Positions 14,861-22,386 of a stretch of 64,000 bases of DNA are shown here, piece by piece. This stretch comes from Achromobacter insuavis. GTDB taxonomy: Bacteria > Pseudomonadota > Gammaproteobacteria > Burkholderiales > Burkholderiaceae_B. A model generated the notes under the pieces. The model was not told where the DNA came from. It ran no database searches and saw only the letters and a program-made list of their open reading frames with translations. The stretch is from positions 62,001 through 126,000 of the forward strand of contig NZ_CADIJR010000002.1 of NCBI RefSeq assembly GCF_902859645.1, read 5' to 3'. Made by a program: the position numbers and the translations under genes. Position 1 is the first letter of the stretch, and every line of letters starts with the position of its first letter.

Positions 14861-15533
14861 GGGCCGCCTCACGGGCACGATAAGACCCGAGCACCAGCGG
14901 CCCGAGGTCGAGTTTGGATTGGGAGGGATGGCCGGTGATGGCGATGCGGTTGGATTCGAGCTGGCGCCATTGCGCCCCCGAGTCCGTACCGGCCAGGATT
15001 GCACCGCCGAAGCCGCCGGCCTGGGCGATGTGACCCAGCAGCATCGCCTTGAACGACTCGACGCCGGCGAAGTGGGCCAGCGCCCGGTAGATCACCGGCA
15101 ACGACAGGCCATGCTTGACCATGATCTGGATCGCCAGCAGGTACAGTGGCTCGCGGTCGGCGACCGTGCTTAGGGCGTTGGGGTCGGGCTGGGCACTCCC
15201 TCCGCGCGCGATGGCGTCGATCTTCAGGTCACACCACACGGCGAAGTCATCCGACAGCCAGCGGGCAAATGGCACGGCCAGCTTCGGGTGCAGCCACGTT
15301 CCGGCCTGGCCGCGCACCTTGGATGTGCGGATCAGTTTGATGTCGGGAAATCCGACCTCAAAGCCGAGGGCCTTACCAAGCGCCGCCATGTAGCTTTTGG
15401 TGCCGGGCAGCGCGAGCCAGTGCGCGGGCTTCTTGCCGTGCCGCTTTGCCGGGCCGGTGGCGTTGAACCAGCCATCGCCCATGAATTGCACGGGCAGGCC
15501 CTCGTACTGTTCGATGATTAGGGCGTTAGGCAT
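14853..15533 (-). CDS. KilA-N domain protein
   Basis: 226 residues from ATG 15533, which overlaps the stop of the Cro-like gene. The first about 90 residues match the KilA-N pattern (IIEQYEGLPVQFMGDGWFNAT, then HWLALPGTKSYMAAL and a WLHPKLAVPFARWLSDDFAVW stretch). KilA-N proteins bind DNA and act as phage antirepressors or kill functions. Second gene of the minus-strand early operon, so it is expressed soon after induction. The C-terminal part is helical and unassigned. Confidence 0.85.
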   Translation of the reverse strand: MPNALIIEQYEGLPVQFMGDGWFNATGPAKRHGKKPAHWLALPGTKSYMAALGKALGFEVGFPDIKLIRTSKVRGQAGTWLHPKLAVPFARWLSDDFAVWCDLKIDAIARGGSAQPDPNALSTVADREPLYLLAIQIMVKHGLSLPVIYRALAHFAGVESFKAMLLGHIAQAGGFGGAILAGTDSGAQWRQLESNRIAITGHPSQSKLDLGPLVLGSYRAREAAHA

Positions 15534-15762
15534 GGGCTGGCGCTCCCCCGGCATCGCAAGGTCTGGCCTCCAGCATGGACAGCAGCGCCACGCCCGTCGC
15601 GTATGAGGGCATCCATGGCCTATCGCTCGGCTTAGCGGCATCCGATATGCATGCGCGAGATACGCCAAGTTTTCGGGCGATCTCAGCTTGCCGAACTCCT
15701 GCGGCGAGGATTGCAAGCAGTACGGGGCGCATGTCGCGCTCCGGAGTCAAATTTCTTTCCAT
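15526..15762 (-). CDS. Cro-like HTH regulator
   Basis: 78 residues from ATG 15762. HTH: AGVRQAEIARKLGVSRACISDAA (split: AGVRQAEIARKLG then VSRACISDAA, residues about 21-43). It is divergent from the CI-like gene at 15833 with 70 bp of operator/promoter DNA between them. First gene of the minus-strand early operon, which is where Cro sits. It should repress its own promoter and the CI promoter. Confidence 0.82.
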   Translation of the reverse strand: MERNLTPERDMRPVLLAILAAGVRQAEIARKLGVSRACISDAAKPSDRPWMPSYATGVALLSMLEARPCDAGGAPAHA

Positions 15763-15832
15763 GCGTAATGTTAGACGCACCTTGCACTAGAATGCAAGCC
15801 TCATCTTACATTTGTTAGGATAAATTGACACC
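15763..15832. promoter_or_regulatory. Immunity operator/promoter region of prophage A
   Basis: Divergent start region. It holds an inverted repeat CTTGCA..TGCAAG (15781-15798 area), a GTTAGACGCAC half-site just upstream of the Cro start and CTTACATTTGTTAGG near the CI start. CGTCTAAC-type half-sites recur at 18381-18389 next to a second promoter, which suggests two operator regions for the same repressor. Confidence 0.55.
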
Positions 15833-16240
15833 ATGACCAATCTTCCTGATCGCATTAACCTCCTGCTCTCCGAGAATCACTGGAGCGCCGCTGAGCTAGC
15901 CAGACAGGCTGGCGTGAGTCGGGCGGCCGTCTCAGATTGGCGGAATGGGAGCGTCAAGACATTGACAGCGGAAGTCGCGTCCAGATTGGCTGCTGCTTGC
16001 AACGTGGACGCGATATGGGTGGCCACCGGCCGTGGCGAGCCGCGGCAAGGGGATCTAACCCAAAAAGATCCGGGTACTCAGTCGCCTGCGGAGTGGCCGT
16101 TTTTGGCGATAGACCCTGCGCGGTATAGCCAACTGCCAGATGCCGTAAAAAGAATGATTGAAGGGCGTGCCCTCGCATTGATTGATGAGTGGGAGGCATC
16201 GTCGCGCGTGGATACGACTAGAAATCCAAAAGCGGCTTGA
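15833..16240 (+). CDS. CI-type repressor, short form
   Basis: 135 residues. N-terminal HTH (WSAAELARQAGVSRAAVSDW, about residues 17-36). Only a short helical C-terminal part, without the S24/LexA peptidase motif, so induction cannot be by RecA-stimulated autocleavage as in lambda. An antirepressor such as the KilA-N protein, or the ImmA-like protease at 19220, may inactivate it. Divergent from cro. Confidence 0.8.
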   Translation: MTNLPDRINLLLSENHWSAAELARQAGVSRAAVSDWRNGSVKTLTAEVASRLAAACNVDAIWVATGRGEPRQGDLTQKDPGTQSPAEWPFLAIDPARYSQLPDAVKRMIEGRALALIDEWEASSRVDTTRNPKAA

Positions 16241-16344
16241 TCAGACATTTTTTTGCCAGCGCCTAACTCGACGGGGCGAAAAGCCGGAACGTCCACCGGC
16301 CTGGTGCTGGCTCCTATTCCTTGGGCGGCGCCGGACGAGTGCTA

Positions 16345-17067
16345 ATGAGTGGATACGACACAAAGAGCTGCAATGCCCTGGAAAAGCCTTACTACCGGCC
16401 AATAGAAGCAGCGTTACGCTGGTGCGGATTGATCGAGCAAGAAGCGCTCATCCTGACCACCGTAGGCAATGACCTTGTTCCCGGTCCGGCCATGTTCCCT
16501 CGATGGCCCTGCCTGCGTGCAAACGCAGAGCGGATACTGGAGGCCACTTTGAATAACGAGCTTCCTTATGGACGCGATGGAAGAACCGTTAGCGCGGGCG
16601 ATCAAGTGGCTAAGCATCGCATCACGATCCGACACTCGGACTTGAAATCCTGGATGGAGAGCTTCTATCCGGGCCAGAAGCCCGCGTTCCTCTTTGATGA
16701 AATCGAGCGCACGACTCATACGGCTATCAACGCGGACAGCTTTCGGGCGCTACAGGTGGAGCGCGACGCGCTGAAAGCACGGATTGAAAAAGCTGAAACA
16801 GCCTGGAAGGAACAGGCCGCACCTGCAATCAAGGAGTTGGAGGCCTTGAAAAAGAACGCCTCGCAATTGGCGACGACCGAGCGCAATACGCTACTCATTA
16901 TCATCGCGTCACTCTGCAAGTATTCTGAAATCGACCTTAACGAACGCAGCGCGACCACCAATGTCGCGCAACGGACACACGATATCGGAACGCCAGTTTC
17001 GGATGACACTGTGCGAAAGGTCTTAAGTCAGATCCCAGATGCCTTGGCAACCAGGAAGAAAGCATGA
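16345..17067 (+). CDS. Unknown protein 1 of a two-gene cassette
   Basis: 240 residues from ATG 16345. N-terminal part is mixed (YRPIEAALRWCGLIEQEALI); a coiled coil covers about 125-175 (ERDALKARIEKAETAWKE). The C-terminus (TERNTLLIIIASLCKYSEIDL, then SDDTVRKVLSQIPDAL) is a winged-helix-like domain shared with the next gene. No enzyme motif seen. It overlaps the next gene by 4 nt and directly follows the repressor, the usual place for lysogen-expressed defence or exclusion cargo. Function unknown. Confidence 0.65.
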   Translation: MSGYDTKSCNALEKPYYRPIEAALRWCGLIEQEALILTTVGNDLVPGPAMFPRWPCLRANAERILEATLNNELPYGRDGRTVSAGDQVAKHRITIRHSDLKSWMESFYPGQKPAFLFDEIERTTHTAINADSFRALQVERDALKARIEKAETAWKEQAAPAIKELEALKKNASQLATTERNTLLIIIASLCKYSEIDLNERSATTNVAQRTHDIGTPVSDDTVRKVLSQIPDALATRKKA

Positions 17068-17909
17068 GCAAGCTGTTTACCTTGAAGCAATGGGTGACGC
17101 TGGCCGATGCTGCTAAGTACCTTTCCGTCTCTTTTGGTGAGCACGTCACTGAGGCCGATGTAATTCAATTGGCGCTAGACAGTCATCTACGACTATCTCT
17201 CCGCCTGTTAGCAAGCCACGTCTATGCGCTCCGGTGGTACAAAAAATTGGAAAGCCAAATCGAGTACGAGGAAGTCGCATACCCCTTGAATGAAGGGGTG
17301 AACACGGGACTGCCGACCTTCACGAGGCGAGAACCAGTTGGGGGAAAGGTAATGCACCTACCGGAATTTTGCGAAAAGGGGGAAGTGCTGCAATTGGGAA
17401 CGTGTGCGATTGGGTATCCACGAGACCAACCGGGGCGTGAGATCGTGGACCTGCCCATTACTCGCGATTCGCGGGCGTTTCTACTGCAGTGTTTAGATGA
17501 ATTGAGCGGACTTGCAGAACCTGCTCAGTACGATATAGACAGACTGCTCATCCAAGAGGAAAGCGGCGATCTTTGGCAGATTGAATCGTATGGTGATTGC
17601 CTGTCGATGGATATCGAGATTGTCGTACGGACCAGAGCATTGCGTTGCCTAGAGCAAGCATTAGCACCCCCTCCCACGACGAACGAAGCCCCCCTGTCCT
17701 CACGCGAAAAAAACAACCTCCTAAAGATCATTGCCGGGATAACCGCCGCGAACTATAAGTCCTACACCGGAGAAAAAGGAACGTCGACGGTGTCCGAATT
17801 GCTGCGAGACTTTCAAACCATAGGCATAGATGATGTAAAAGAGGACACAATACGCAAGCGGCTACAGGAAGCGGCCGAGCATCTTCCAAAAAAGCCTGAA
17901 AAATCATAG
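17064..17909 (+). CDS. Unknown protein 2 of a two-gene cassette
   Basis: 281 residues. The N-terminal HTH-like segment (WVTLADAAKYLSVSFGEHVTEADVI, cut here) could be DNA binding. The C-terminal about 70 residues (REKNNLLKIIAGITAANYKS, then KEDTIRKRLQEAAEHLP) resemble the C-terminus of protein 1, so both may share a dimerisation or DNA-end domain. AT-richer than flanking phage genes, which suggests recent acquisition. No family name known to me. Confidence 0.65.
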   Translation: MSKLFTLKQWVTLADAAKYLSVSFGEHVTEADVIQLALDSHLRLSLRLLASHVYALRWYKKLESQIEYEEVAYPLNEGVNTGLPTFTRREPVGGKVMHLPEFCEKGEVLQLGTCAIGYPRDQPGREIVDLPITRDSRAFLLQCLDELSGLAEPAQYDIDRLLIQEESGDLWQIESYGDCLSMDIEIVVRTRALRCLEQALAPPPTTNEAPLSSREKNNLLKIIAGITAANYKSYTGEKGTSTVSELLRDFQTIGIDDVKEDTIRKRLQEAAEHLPKKPEKS

Positions 17910-17915
17910 AGCAGC

Positions 17916-17948
17916 ACCCGAATTAGGTTTTGCCAAACCCGAATTAGG
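17916..17948. repeat. Two 12-bp direct repeats, ACCCGAATTAGG
   Basis: Copies at 17916-17927 and 17937-17948, a 21-bp period (two helical turns). They lie between the two-gene cassette and the AlpA-like gene and could be an operator for the latter. Confidence 0.5.
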
Positions 17949-18010
17949 CCCAGACCGCTCCCCTCATCGCCAGACTGCACCTGTAGACACTTCACAGGAG
18001 CACAGCAGCG

Positions 18011-18302
18011 ATGCAAGCCGCCATTCTCAAATCGGGTCGTACCGCACCCTCTGCCGAGCCAGGACACACCTTAACCCCCGCATTGCCCGCCGCTGGCTAT
18101 TTGCGACTGCCTGTCGCGTCGGCGGTCTGCGGTGTCGCCGCCAAGTCCACCATTTGCGCCTGGGCCGCCCAGGGCCGTTCCCCCAAGCCCGTCAAGCTAT
18201 CACCGCGTACAGCGCCTGGCCTATGGCCGCGTGCGCGCATGGCTGGCTGATCCTGTTGCATGGCAGGCCGCCAACAAGGTTGGACGCCAAACCCTGATCT
18301 AA
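18011..18302 (+). pseudogene. AlpA-like regulator, frameshifted
   Basis: The frame from ATG 18011 (AGGAG upstream) shows the AlpA/excisionase-type pattern GYLRLPVASAVCGVAAKSTI then AWAAQGRSPKPVKLSPRTA, but ends early at 18250. The expected wing and C-terminus continue in another frame (GRVRAWLADPVAWQAANKVG) to TAA 18302. The switch lies near 18205-18215. Either the gene is broken, or the base call is wrong, or there is a programmed shift; no classic slippery heptamer is seen. Confidence 0.5.
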
Positions 18303-18337
18303 ACACAACCCGCAGGCGCGGCACAACTGACACCCAA

Positions 18338-18395
18338 ATCGTAAGACGTAATTGACTACTTAAGAATCGAAACGTAAGATACGTCTAACTTTTTG
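18338..18395 (+). promoter_or_regulatory. Early promoter of the plus-strand operon, with operator-like sites
   Basis: TTGACT at 18352-18357 and TAAGAT at 18375-18380 with a 17-bp spacer form a near-consensus sigma-70 promoter. Flanking CGTAAGACG (18340-18348) and CGTCTAAC (18382-18389) echo half-sites of the CI/Cro intergenic region. This is the likely second promoter-operator of prophage A, driving genes 18512 to the integrase. Confidence 0.75.
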
Positions 18396-18454
18396 CCAGT
18401 ACGAGACGTCCCAAAAAGTTTGGCCCCGACCTGGATTGCAGCCAGGAAGGGGCC
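18387..18454 (+). other. Structured leader: two successive hairpins
   Basis: Inverted repeat AACTTTTTG/CAAAAAGTT (18387-18395, 18412-18420), then a longer hairpin with outer stem GGCCCC/GGGGCC (18422-18427, 18449-18454) and inner stem CCTGG/CCAGG. It lies directly after the early promoter and before the first gene (18512). It could be an attenuator, an antitermination site or an mRNA stabiliser. Confidence 0.5.
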
Positions 18455-18511
18455 GTGTGAGCAAACGGCGACACAGTCGCCACCGAAAACCTAAGGCACA
18501 GGAGTCACGCC

Positions 18512-18775
18512 ATGCCCCAGAAGACTAGCTCGATGCTCTCGAGCAATAGTAGCGCACCCGCACATGTGATACCAACAGGAGAATGCCCGCCCGTCGCCGA
18601 GGGCTTGAACACCATCGCCATCAAAGCGCAGTCTCTCCACGCGCTTCTCCAATTCATGGGTCTCGAACGCCAGAGCTTTCAAACCCTGAGCGATTCGCTG
18701 CAAGACGCCTACGTCCACCAAGCCAAAGATCTCGCGCGCGAAATCGCTGCTCTCGCCGAAGGGGTGTCGCAATGA
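18512..18775 (+). CDS. Hypothetical phage protein, 87 aa
   Basis: First gene after the early promoter. A helical protein (LNTIAIKAQSLHALLQFMGL; LSDSLQDAYVHQAKDLAREI). The C-terminal DxLQxAYxHQ pattern recurs in the next gene, so the two are paralogues. Stop and next start overlap (ATGA). No known function. Confidence 0.6.
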   Translation: MPQKTSSMLSSNSSAPAHVIPTGECPPVAEGLNTIAIKAQSLHALLQFMGLERQSFQTLSDSLQDAYVHQAKDLAREIAALAEGVSQ

Positions 18776-19017
18776 CCCCCTCCTTTACCCCCGCCCAACA
18801 GTCGACCGCCGCAAATGCCGTTCTGAGCGACATCCGCGAAACTTCGCAGCGGTGCCGTGCGATGCTCGAGACCGTCACCGGCGACGGGTTCGCCTACTTT
18901 TCGCTGCTCGATGACGAATTGCAGGAGGCGTATCTCCATCAAGTTTTCATGCTCATGGTCGAAGTCAACCACATGGCCGGGACCACGCTGGCAGCGCAGG
19001 ACGGAGGTGCTGAATGA
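18772..19017 (+). CDS. Hypothetical phage protein, 81 aa, paralogue of the preceding gene
   Basis: ATG 18772 overlaps the upstream stop. Its LLDDELQEAYLHQVFMLMVEV segment matches the DSLQDAYVHQ segment of the 87-aa protein. All-helical. Next start overlaps its stop by 4 nt. Function unknown. Confidence 0.6.
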   Translation: MTPSFTPAQQSTAANAVLSDIRETSQRCRAMLETVTGDGFAYFSLLDDELQEAYLHQVFMLMVEVNHMAGTTLAAQDGGAE

Positions 19018-19223
19018 GCGCCCCCAACGCAATCGCCCCCTTGCAGTCCGCGCGGCTTGGTCTGCTGCACGTACTCGCCATCCTGGATGCGGCCAACAAC
19101 TTGCCCGTGAACGACATCGCCGACCTGGACATTCTCGTTGGTGCTGCACGCGATCTGTGCGGCCGGCACCTGGAAGAAGTCGACGGCGCCATCGACGCCC
19201 TGAAGGCTGGAGGTGCCGCATGA
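19014..19223 (+). CDS. Hypothetical phage protein, 69 aa
   Basis: Small helical acidic protein (LGLLHVLAILDAANNLPVND). Overlaps both neighbours by 4 nt in the plus-strand early operon. Not recognised. Confidence 0.55.
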   Translation: MSAPNAIAPLQSARLGLLHVLAILDAANNLPVNDIADLDILVGAARDLCGRHLEEVDGAIDALKAGGAA

Positions 19224-20029
19224 GCAAGCGCACCGATACCGTCCTGCATATCACCCCGGCCCAATACCGGGAATATGCGGAAATCGCCAAGGCCAACGGC
19301 ATGGTGCTGCGCCTGTTTGAGCAGCCGGCTCGCATCATCGGATTGGTCGGTGGCCTCGACCCCGCTGCGATCGACGCAACATCCAGCAGCGAGATCGGAT
19401 CGCTTGTCGAGGCCCCCTTCCTGCTTCTCTGCTCGAGCGTCAATGCTGGCGAGGTCCGTCGGCGCGGGCGAAATCGCTATGAGTGCGATCTGAGCAAGCT
19501 GACCGATGCCGAGATGTATCGCTTCTGGCTGTTCCACGAGATCGGACACAAGGCGAACAACTACAACACGCTGTCCTATCAGTTCAAGCATTTCGGGAAA
19601 GATCCGCTCTATGCCGATACGTTGCGCCGCATGGAATATGCCAACGAAGTGCTGGCGGATAGGTGGGCTTGGTCGCAGGTATGCGACCGGCCAATGCCCC
19701 TCACTGCGCGCGGCCAGGAGCACCAGGAGGCACTGGCGGCGGAACTCGCGTACCTGGACGGGATCACCGGAGGGCCGCGCAACCACGCCAACCCCTGGCC
19801 CCATGTACAGCCGGGCCGATATCACGCGGTGCCGCTCCGCATGCTCGCACGCAGCGACGCGGCTCTCTGGATCGGGCCTGATGTCTCGCCGGCAGTAACA
19901 CGGCGGGCGCAGGAATACGAGGCAAAGGTTAAGCGGAACCCCGGACACTACCTGCCCGAATCCCTCCTTTTGAGAGACGGCGGCGGCGCAGTGCCTACCT
20001 TCGCCGCCCTGGAGGTGGACGATGAGTAA
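19220..20029 (+). CDS. HExxH metalloprotease, ImmA/IrrE-like
   Basis: 269 residues from ATG 19220, which overlaps the upstream stop. The zinc site HEIGHKANN (about residue 106) and a downstream Glu in YANEVLADRWAW (about 142) match the HExxH..E(x)AxxFA pattern of ImmA/IrrE peptidases. In ICEBs1 ImmA cleaves the repressor ImmR. Prophage A has a short repressor without its own peptidase domain, so this protease is a candidate inducer. That link is inference. No signal peptide, so it is cytoplasmic. Confidence 0.65.
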   Translation: MSKRTDTVLHITPAQYREYAEIAKANGMVLRLFEQPARIIGLVGGLDPAAIDATSSSEIGSLVEAPFLLLCSSVNAGEVRRRGRNRYECDLSKLTDAEMYRFWLFHEIGHKANNYNTLSYQFKHFGKDPLYADTLRRMEYANEVLADRWAWSQVCDRPMPLTARGQEHQEALAAELAYLDGITGGPRNHANPWPHVQPGRYHAVPLRMLARSDAALWIGPDVSPAVTRRAQEYEAKVKRNPGHYLPESLLLRDGGGAVPTFAALEVDDE

Positions 20030-20300
20030 GGTCCGCACCCCGACCGAGCAATTGGCGGCGGCCGTGCGCGGCCGCGCGCTGTATACGCGCCTGTACGACA
20101 AGGCCACAGCAGAACTCTCCGAAGCCAAAGCGGAGGCAGCTGCCATGCGTGAACGCTGCGCCACACTGGCAAGCGCGCTCGAGATCACGACGCGCATTCT
20201 GGACGCTTCGGCGGACCCGCAACTGAAGGCCGGTGCCGCCGCGGCGCGAAGCCTGCTCGACACGGCTGGGCGTCCGCCTGCAACGGAGAGGACTACATGA
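20022..20300 (+). CDS. Hypothetical coiled-coil protein, 92 aa
   Basis: Predicted helical throughout, with heptad-like spacing in LYDKATAELSEAKAEAAAMR. Overlaps both neighbours. Similar small proteins occur in lambdoid early operons; no function known. Confidence 0.55.
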   Translation: MSKVRTPTEQLAAAVRGRALYTRLYDKATAELSEAKAEAAAMRERCATLASALEITTRILDASADPQLKAGAAAARSLLDTAGRPPATERTT

Positions 20301-20680
20301 TCACAATCATCGAACTCCTCAACCAACGCCGGCGCCCCCTACTCATCCAGGAACTCGAGCGCCAGTGGCCAGGTTGCGGCGCCCACACGAAGCGCAACCA
20401 GCTCACGAAGCAGGACGATGTGGTCTGGAGCCTGTTGCTGCCTAAGCACGTAGACGCAGAAATTCGGGTCTACGTGCGCGGTTGGAATGCGGCCATGGAC
20501 GACGCACGGCGAGTCGTGGCTGCTGCAAGCCCTCTGGAGGGCAGCGACGTCCCGGTCGCTGCGGCAAATAGCGGGCACGGCCCACGGACCGCCCGCCCAC
20601 CTGGCCGGCGTGACCCGGTGGCCGCACGGGCAGCGAGAGCCGGTCTGGAAAGCCTCTTCAATAAGGCAGATGAGGCATGA
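20297..20680 (+). CDS. Hypothetical phage protein, 127 aa
   Basis: Folded-looking N-terminal 75 residues (IELLNQRRRPLLIQELERQW) and an Arg/Ala/Pro-rich C-terminal tail. 4-nt overlaps on both sides. Not recognised. Confidence 0.5.
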   Translation: MITIIELLNQRRRPLLIQELERQWPGCGAHTKRNQLTKQDDVVWSLLLPKHVDAEIRVYVRGWNAAMDDARRVVAAASPLEGSDVPVAAANSGHGPRTARPPGRRDPVAARAARAGLESLFNKADEA

Positions 20681-21012
20681 CCGAAGAAATCGCCATTTCC
20701 CTACGGGAGGCGGCGAAGCGGTTGGGACTGTCCTACCAAACCGTGTTCGCCCGCCGAAAACAGATCGGCTTCAGACTGCCGGGCGGTCGCGCCTGGCGCG
20801 TCTGGCCATCCCAACTTGCCCTGCTGGGGCAGAAAAGCAACAATGTGACCCGGCTATCGCTGCAGGTCGACGGAGATTCACCATGTCAATCCGCAGAGAC
20901 AAAGCATCCGGGGTTTGGCAGATCGACATCTGCTCGCCAGGCATCCCGAGAATTAGATGCTCTTCTGGCACCACAGAAAAAAAGGCCGCGCAGGAATACC
21001 ACGACCGACTGA
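20677..21012 (+). CDS. Excisionase-like HTH protein
   Basis: 111 residues; residues about 6-45 form an HTH_17/excisionase-type winged helix (ISLREAAKRLGLSYQTVFAR, then RLPGGRAWRVWPSQL). It directly precedes the integrase and its tail overlaps the integrase start by 130 nt, unusually long. The C-terminal 60 residues look unstructured, so the functional part may end near 20,830. Expected role: direct the integrase to excision. Confidence 0.7.
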   Translation: MTEEIAISLREAAKRLGLSYQTVFARRKQIGFRLPGGRAWRVWPSQLALLGQKSNNVTRLSLQVDGDSPCQSAETKHPGFGRSTSARQASRELDALLAPQKKRPRRNTTTD

Positions 21013-21968
21013 AAGCTGAAGCATGGCGAAAGGTGAAGTTTGGGGAGGAACCGACCCACACTTTCGACGAAGCCGCGCTGCAGATGCTCCGGCTTTCGGA
21101 AGGTCAACGGGACTACGACACCAAGGTGCGCCACGTCAAATATTGGCGTGGCGCCCTGGGTGGCAGCACTGCAGTCAGTTCTTTAACAAGCGGGGCCATC
21201 CTACAAGCCCTGCCGACACACACGAGCCACGCTCACCGCAAGGCAAAACCTCTCACTGCGGCAGCAAAGAATCGCTATCTTGCCACCATCCAGCGCGTGT
21301 TGTCGCTGTGTGTCGAATGGGGCTGGCTCAACCGCGCCCCCAAGCTCCGCAAATTCGTCGAACCGGATGTACGCGTTCGCTGGGAGCCTCCGGCCGTGAT
21401 CGTGCAGCTGATTCAAGCCATGTCCACGGACTGGATGCGCGAAGTCAGCCTATTTGCTGTGGCCACCGGGATGCGGGCAACAGAAGTGCTGTCCCTATCG
21501 TGGTCGCAGGTCGATATGGGCAAACGTCACGCCTGGATCACGCACGGCCGTGCCAAGAACAAGCGGGCGCGTGCCGTCCCGCTCAACTCCGACGCGATGG
21601 CTGTGCTGCAACGCCGGCACGGAACTCACCCCATCCTCGTCTTCAGCCGGCGCCCGCGGCCTGGACGTGAACCCGCCCAGATCAGCCAGATCGATTCGTC
21701 GATCCTGGCCAGCGCTTGCAAGCAGGTCGGAATCACCGGCTTTCGCTTCCATGACTTCCGACACACCTGGGCGTCGTGGCATGTGCAGGCTGGCACGCCG
21801 TTGATGGTCTTGAAAGAACTGGGGGGCTGGGAACGTATCGAGATGGTGCAGAAGTACGCCCACCTTGCCCCGACGCACCTCGCGCACCACGCCGAGAACG
21901 TCAAGATTACGTCAATGTCGGAGCTGGAAACGAAACAGCCGCCATTGCTGGCGGCTGTAAATACCTGA
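20883..21968 (+). CDS. int: Tyrosine recombinase, phage integrase
   Basis: 361 residues from ATG 20883. Core-binding region about 55-150, catalytic domain about 175-335. Catalytic residues are visible: Arg in ATGMRATEVLSLSW, the HDFRHTWAS box (His, Arg) and the nucleophile Tyr in MVQKYAHL after ELGGWERIE. It ends 17 bp before the tRNA-derived attachment site at 21985, the usual int-att arrangement. Integrates prophage A at the 3' end of a CAT-anticodon tRNA gene. Confidence 0.95.
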   Translation: MSIRRDKASGVWQIDICSPGIPRIRCSSGTTEKKAAQEYHDRLKAEAWRKVKFGEEPTHTFDEAALQMLRLSEGQRDYDTKVRHVKYWRGALGGSTAVSSLTSGAILQALPTHTSHAHRKAKPLTAAAKNRYLATIQRVLSLCVEWGWLNRAPKLRKFVEPDVRVRWEPPAVIVQLIQAMSTDWMREVSLFAVATGMRATEVLSLSWSQVDMGKRHAWITHGRAKNKRARAVPLNSDAMAVLQRRHGTHPILVFSRRPRPGREPAQISQIDSSILASACKQVGITGFRFHDFRHTWASWHVQAGTPLMVLKELGGWERIEMVQKYAHLAPTHLAHHAENVKITSMSELETKQPPLLAAVNT

Positions 21969-21984
21969 TTTACCGGGTATTTTT

Positions 21985-22031
21985 TGGTAGGCCCCCCGAG
22001 AGTCGAACTCGGCACCAACGGATTATGAGTC
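21985..22031 (-). other. Attachment site: 3' part of a CAT-anticodon tRNA gene
   Basis: On the minus strand the sequence runs from a CTCATAA anticodon loop through a T arm CCGAG-TTCGACT-CTCGG to GGGGCCT-A-CCA. The 5' half of a tRNA (acceptor AGGCCCC, D arm) is absent, and the anticodon stem pairs with one mismatch, which shows the join of tRNA 3' core and phage DNA. It is a hybrid att between prophages A and B. The intact tRNA (Met or Ile2) should lie beyond the right end of prophage B. Confidence 0.8.
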
Positions 22032-22167
22032 TGCCGAGGAATCTAGGTTTTATGCGGGTTCCGGGCTGGTATCCATTCCGCAATCATAATGGCGTACCGC
22101 CGAAAAATCCCTTTAGAATCAAACACCGATTTTCCATTGCGGAACGGTTTTTTGGGGGGGAAGGCGT

Positions 22168-22386
22168 ATGGACGACAACGGAATCCTGGAGCAGGTGCCC
22201 GGCCAGTACGTGGCCCAGGCCCAGCAAACCCTACCGCCGGCGGCCACCGCCGAGGACCGCGATTACCCGGTCGAGATCGACGCCGGGCACGCCGGCCGGG
22301 TGCGCGTCACCTTCCAGCGCCAGAAGACCAGGCGCGCCAAGACGACGCATTGGTTCTGGCGGGCGCAGCGCGCGGACGCGGTTTAG
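22168..22386 (+). CDS. Hypothetical protein, 72 aa, left end of prophage B
   Basis: The only plus-strand gene at this end. Basic C-terminus (QRQKTRRAKTTHWFW) after a beta-like stretch (VEIDAGHAGRVRVTFQ). Converges on Rz1 with a 4-nt overlap. The 137 bp between the att site and this gene hold an AT-rich patch (22100-22150) that could carry its promoter. Not recognised. Confidence 0.5.
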   Translation: MDDNGILEQVPGQYVAQAQQTLPPAATAEDRDYPVEIDAGHAGRVRVTFQRQKTRRAKTTHWFWRAQRADAV

